Below are positions 63,715-64,000 of a stretch of 64,000 bases of DNA, one piece after another. A model generated the notes under the pieces. The model saw nothing but the letters and a program-made list of their open reading frames with translations. It did no database searches and was not told the DNA's origin. The stretch is from the NCBI GenBank assembly GCA_017528315.1, contig JAFXOW010000059.1, forward strand, positions 27,382 through 91,381, written 5' to 3'. The first letter of the stretch is position 1. The number at the start of each line of letters is the position of its first letter. This DNA comes from Bacilli bacterium. GTDB lineage: Bacteria > Bacillota_I > Bacilli_A > RF39 > UBA660. Made by a program: the position numbers and the translations under genes.

Positions 63715-63741
63715 AAGAAGATTGAAATATCTTCTTTTTAG
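63715..63741 (+). terminator. Terminator of rpe
   Basis: AAGAAGAT and ATCTTCTT pair around a short loop, followed by TTTT. Confidence 0.75.
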
Positions 63742-63771
63742 TAAAATAAATTTGCAGTGGGGTGAAGTAGA

Positions 63772-64000
63772 ATGAATAAATTAACTATAAAAAAAATTTC
63801 TAATAATAATTTTAAAATATTATTAGAAGTACCATTAAAAGATAAATGGTATGATGATGTTTTTTTCAATTGTTTTAATAATAATGGTTATTATTCATTT
63901 AAACTTTATCATAAAGATAATAATGATGGATATATTAAATTTCAAAATATAATCGATTTACCTGATAGTGCTCTTTATAATATATTTATTAATTGTACAA
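63772..64000 (+). CDS. Start of an unidentified gene, truncated by window end
   Basis: At least 76 residues from ATG 63772 (GGGGTGAAGTAGA site). Reads as a beta-rich domain with many Asn/Tyr/Phe (KDKWYDDVFFNCF, GYYSFKLYHKDNND). It could be an N-terminal carbohydrate-binding-like domain of a glycoside hydrolase; too little is visible. Confidence 0.4.
   Translation, partial: MNKLTIKKISNNNFKILLEVPLKDKWYDDVFFNCFNNNGYYSFKLYHKDNNDGYIKFQNIIDLPDSALYNIFINCT

Noticed and set aside
1..64000. UGA read as Trp (Mycoplasma-type code)
   Set aside because: Several clear genes end in TGA at the family-typical length (vanZ-like at 32256, rpoD, trmD region), and Trp is encoded by TGG throughout.
1..64000. CRISPR array, tRNA or rRNA genes
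   Set aside because: No regular direct repeats with spacers and no GC-richer stretches with tRNA T-arm or rRNA patterns were seen. The only regular repeat is the coding 27-bp repeat.

Overview
The window is very AT-rich (roughly a quarter G+C by eye) and densely coded on both strands. Codon use is strongly A/T-biased (AGA for Arg, TTA for Leu), Shine-Dalgarno sites are of the GGAGG/AGGTG type, and several promoters match the vegetative TTGACA-17-TATAAT consensus. UGA is a real stop and Trp is UGG, so this is the standard bacterial code and not that of Mycoplasma. The gene content (AddA, PriA, PrpC-PrkC-RsgA-Rpe, DnaG-RpoD-TrmK, YfmF/YfmH, peptidoglycan synthesis, traces of endospore genes) points to a low-GC Bacillota of the Bacilli, probably an uncultured gut-type lineage. 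That placement is inference; there is no rRNA in the window to settle it.

Layout. 1-5.3 kb: 3' part of addA, a catalytically degenerate NodB-like membrane protein, rpmB, and two divergent HAD phosphatase-like genes with overlapping promoters. 5.4-12.1 kb: mraY, a membrane protein with an Asn-rich 27-bp tandem repeat, a YgjP-type metallopeptidase, folD, an unknown coiled-coil protein, then def, a tiny YjcZ-like gene and an RNHCP gene on the minus strand. 12.2-24.1 kb: priA-trmL, an alpha/beta hydrolase followed by membrane-anchored murF, ddl and gpmA, a Rel-like protein with an apparently damaged synthetase site, a decayed gene, gltX, and an unusual protein resembling sigma region 4 plus an RNA polymerase alpha C-terminal domain. 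24.3-30.2 kb: pyrG and mntP (minus), a surface-anchored metallo-beta-lactamase-fold protein, maf, an Rpn nuclease remnant and a HAD gene. 30.3-38.9 kb: yqfC, yqfD (broken at a T9 run), vanZ-like and ybeY, then a four-gene envelope cassette (two polysaccharide deacetylases flanking an AMP-dependent acyl ligase and an E2-type acyltransferase). 39-48.4 kb: dnaG-rpoD-trmK, two SDR genes, a decayed gene, rpoZ, an Flp-type pilin and yfmF-yfmH. 48.5-58.5 kb: cadherin-like surface protein, tdk, an AlkD-like gene with a leader ORF, ferredoxin, HTH membrane regulator, redox lipoprotein, TrmH-type methylase, rimM-trmD, a second vanZ, a CotD-like spore coat gene and rodA-like. 58.7-64 kb: rlmN-prpC-prkC-rsgA-rpe and the start of an unidentified gene.

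Themes: cell wall synthesis and modification (MraY, MurF, Ddl, RodA-like, deacetylases, PASTA kinase); RNA modification and ribosome maturation (TrmL, TrmK, TrmD, RlmN, TrmH-like, RimM, YbeY, RsgA); scattered sporulation genes (YqfC, YqfD, CotD-like, YjcZ-like); and many short-stemmed terminators that overlap stop codons. No CRISPR array, tRNA, rRNA, complete transposon or prophage was seen. The best candidates for something undescribed are the sigma4/alpha-CTD-like protein at 23047-24093, the envelope acylation-deacetylation cassette at 33339-38868, and the yqfD homopolymer frameshift.
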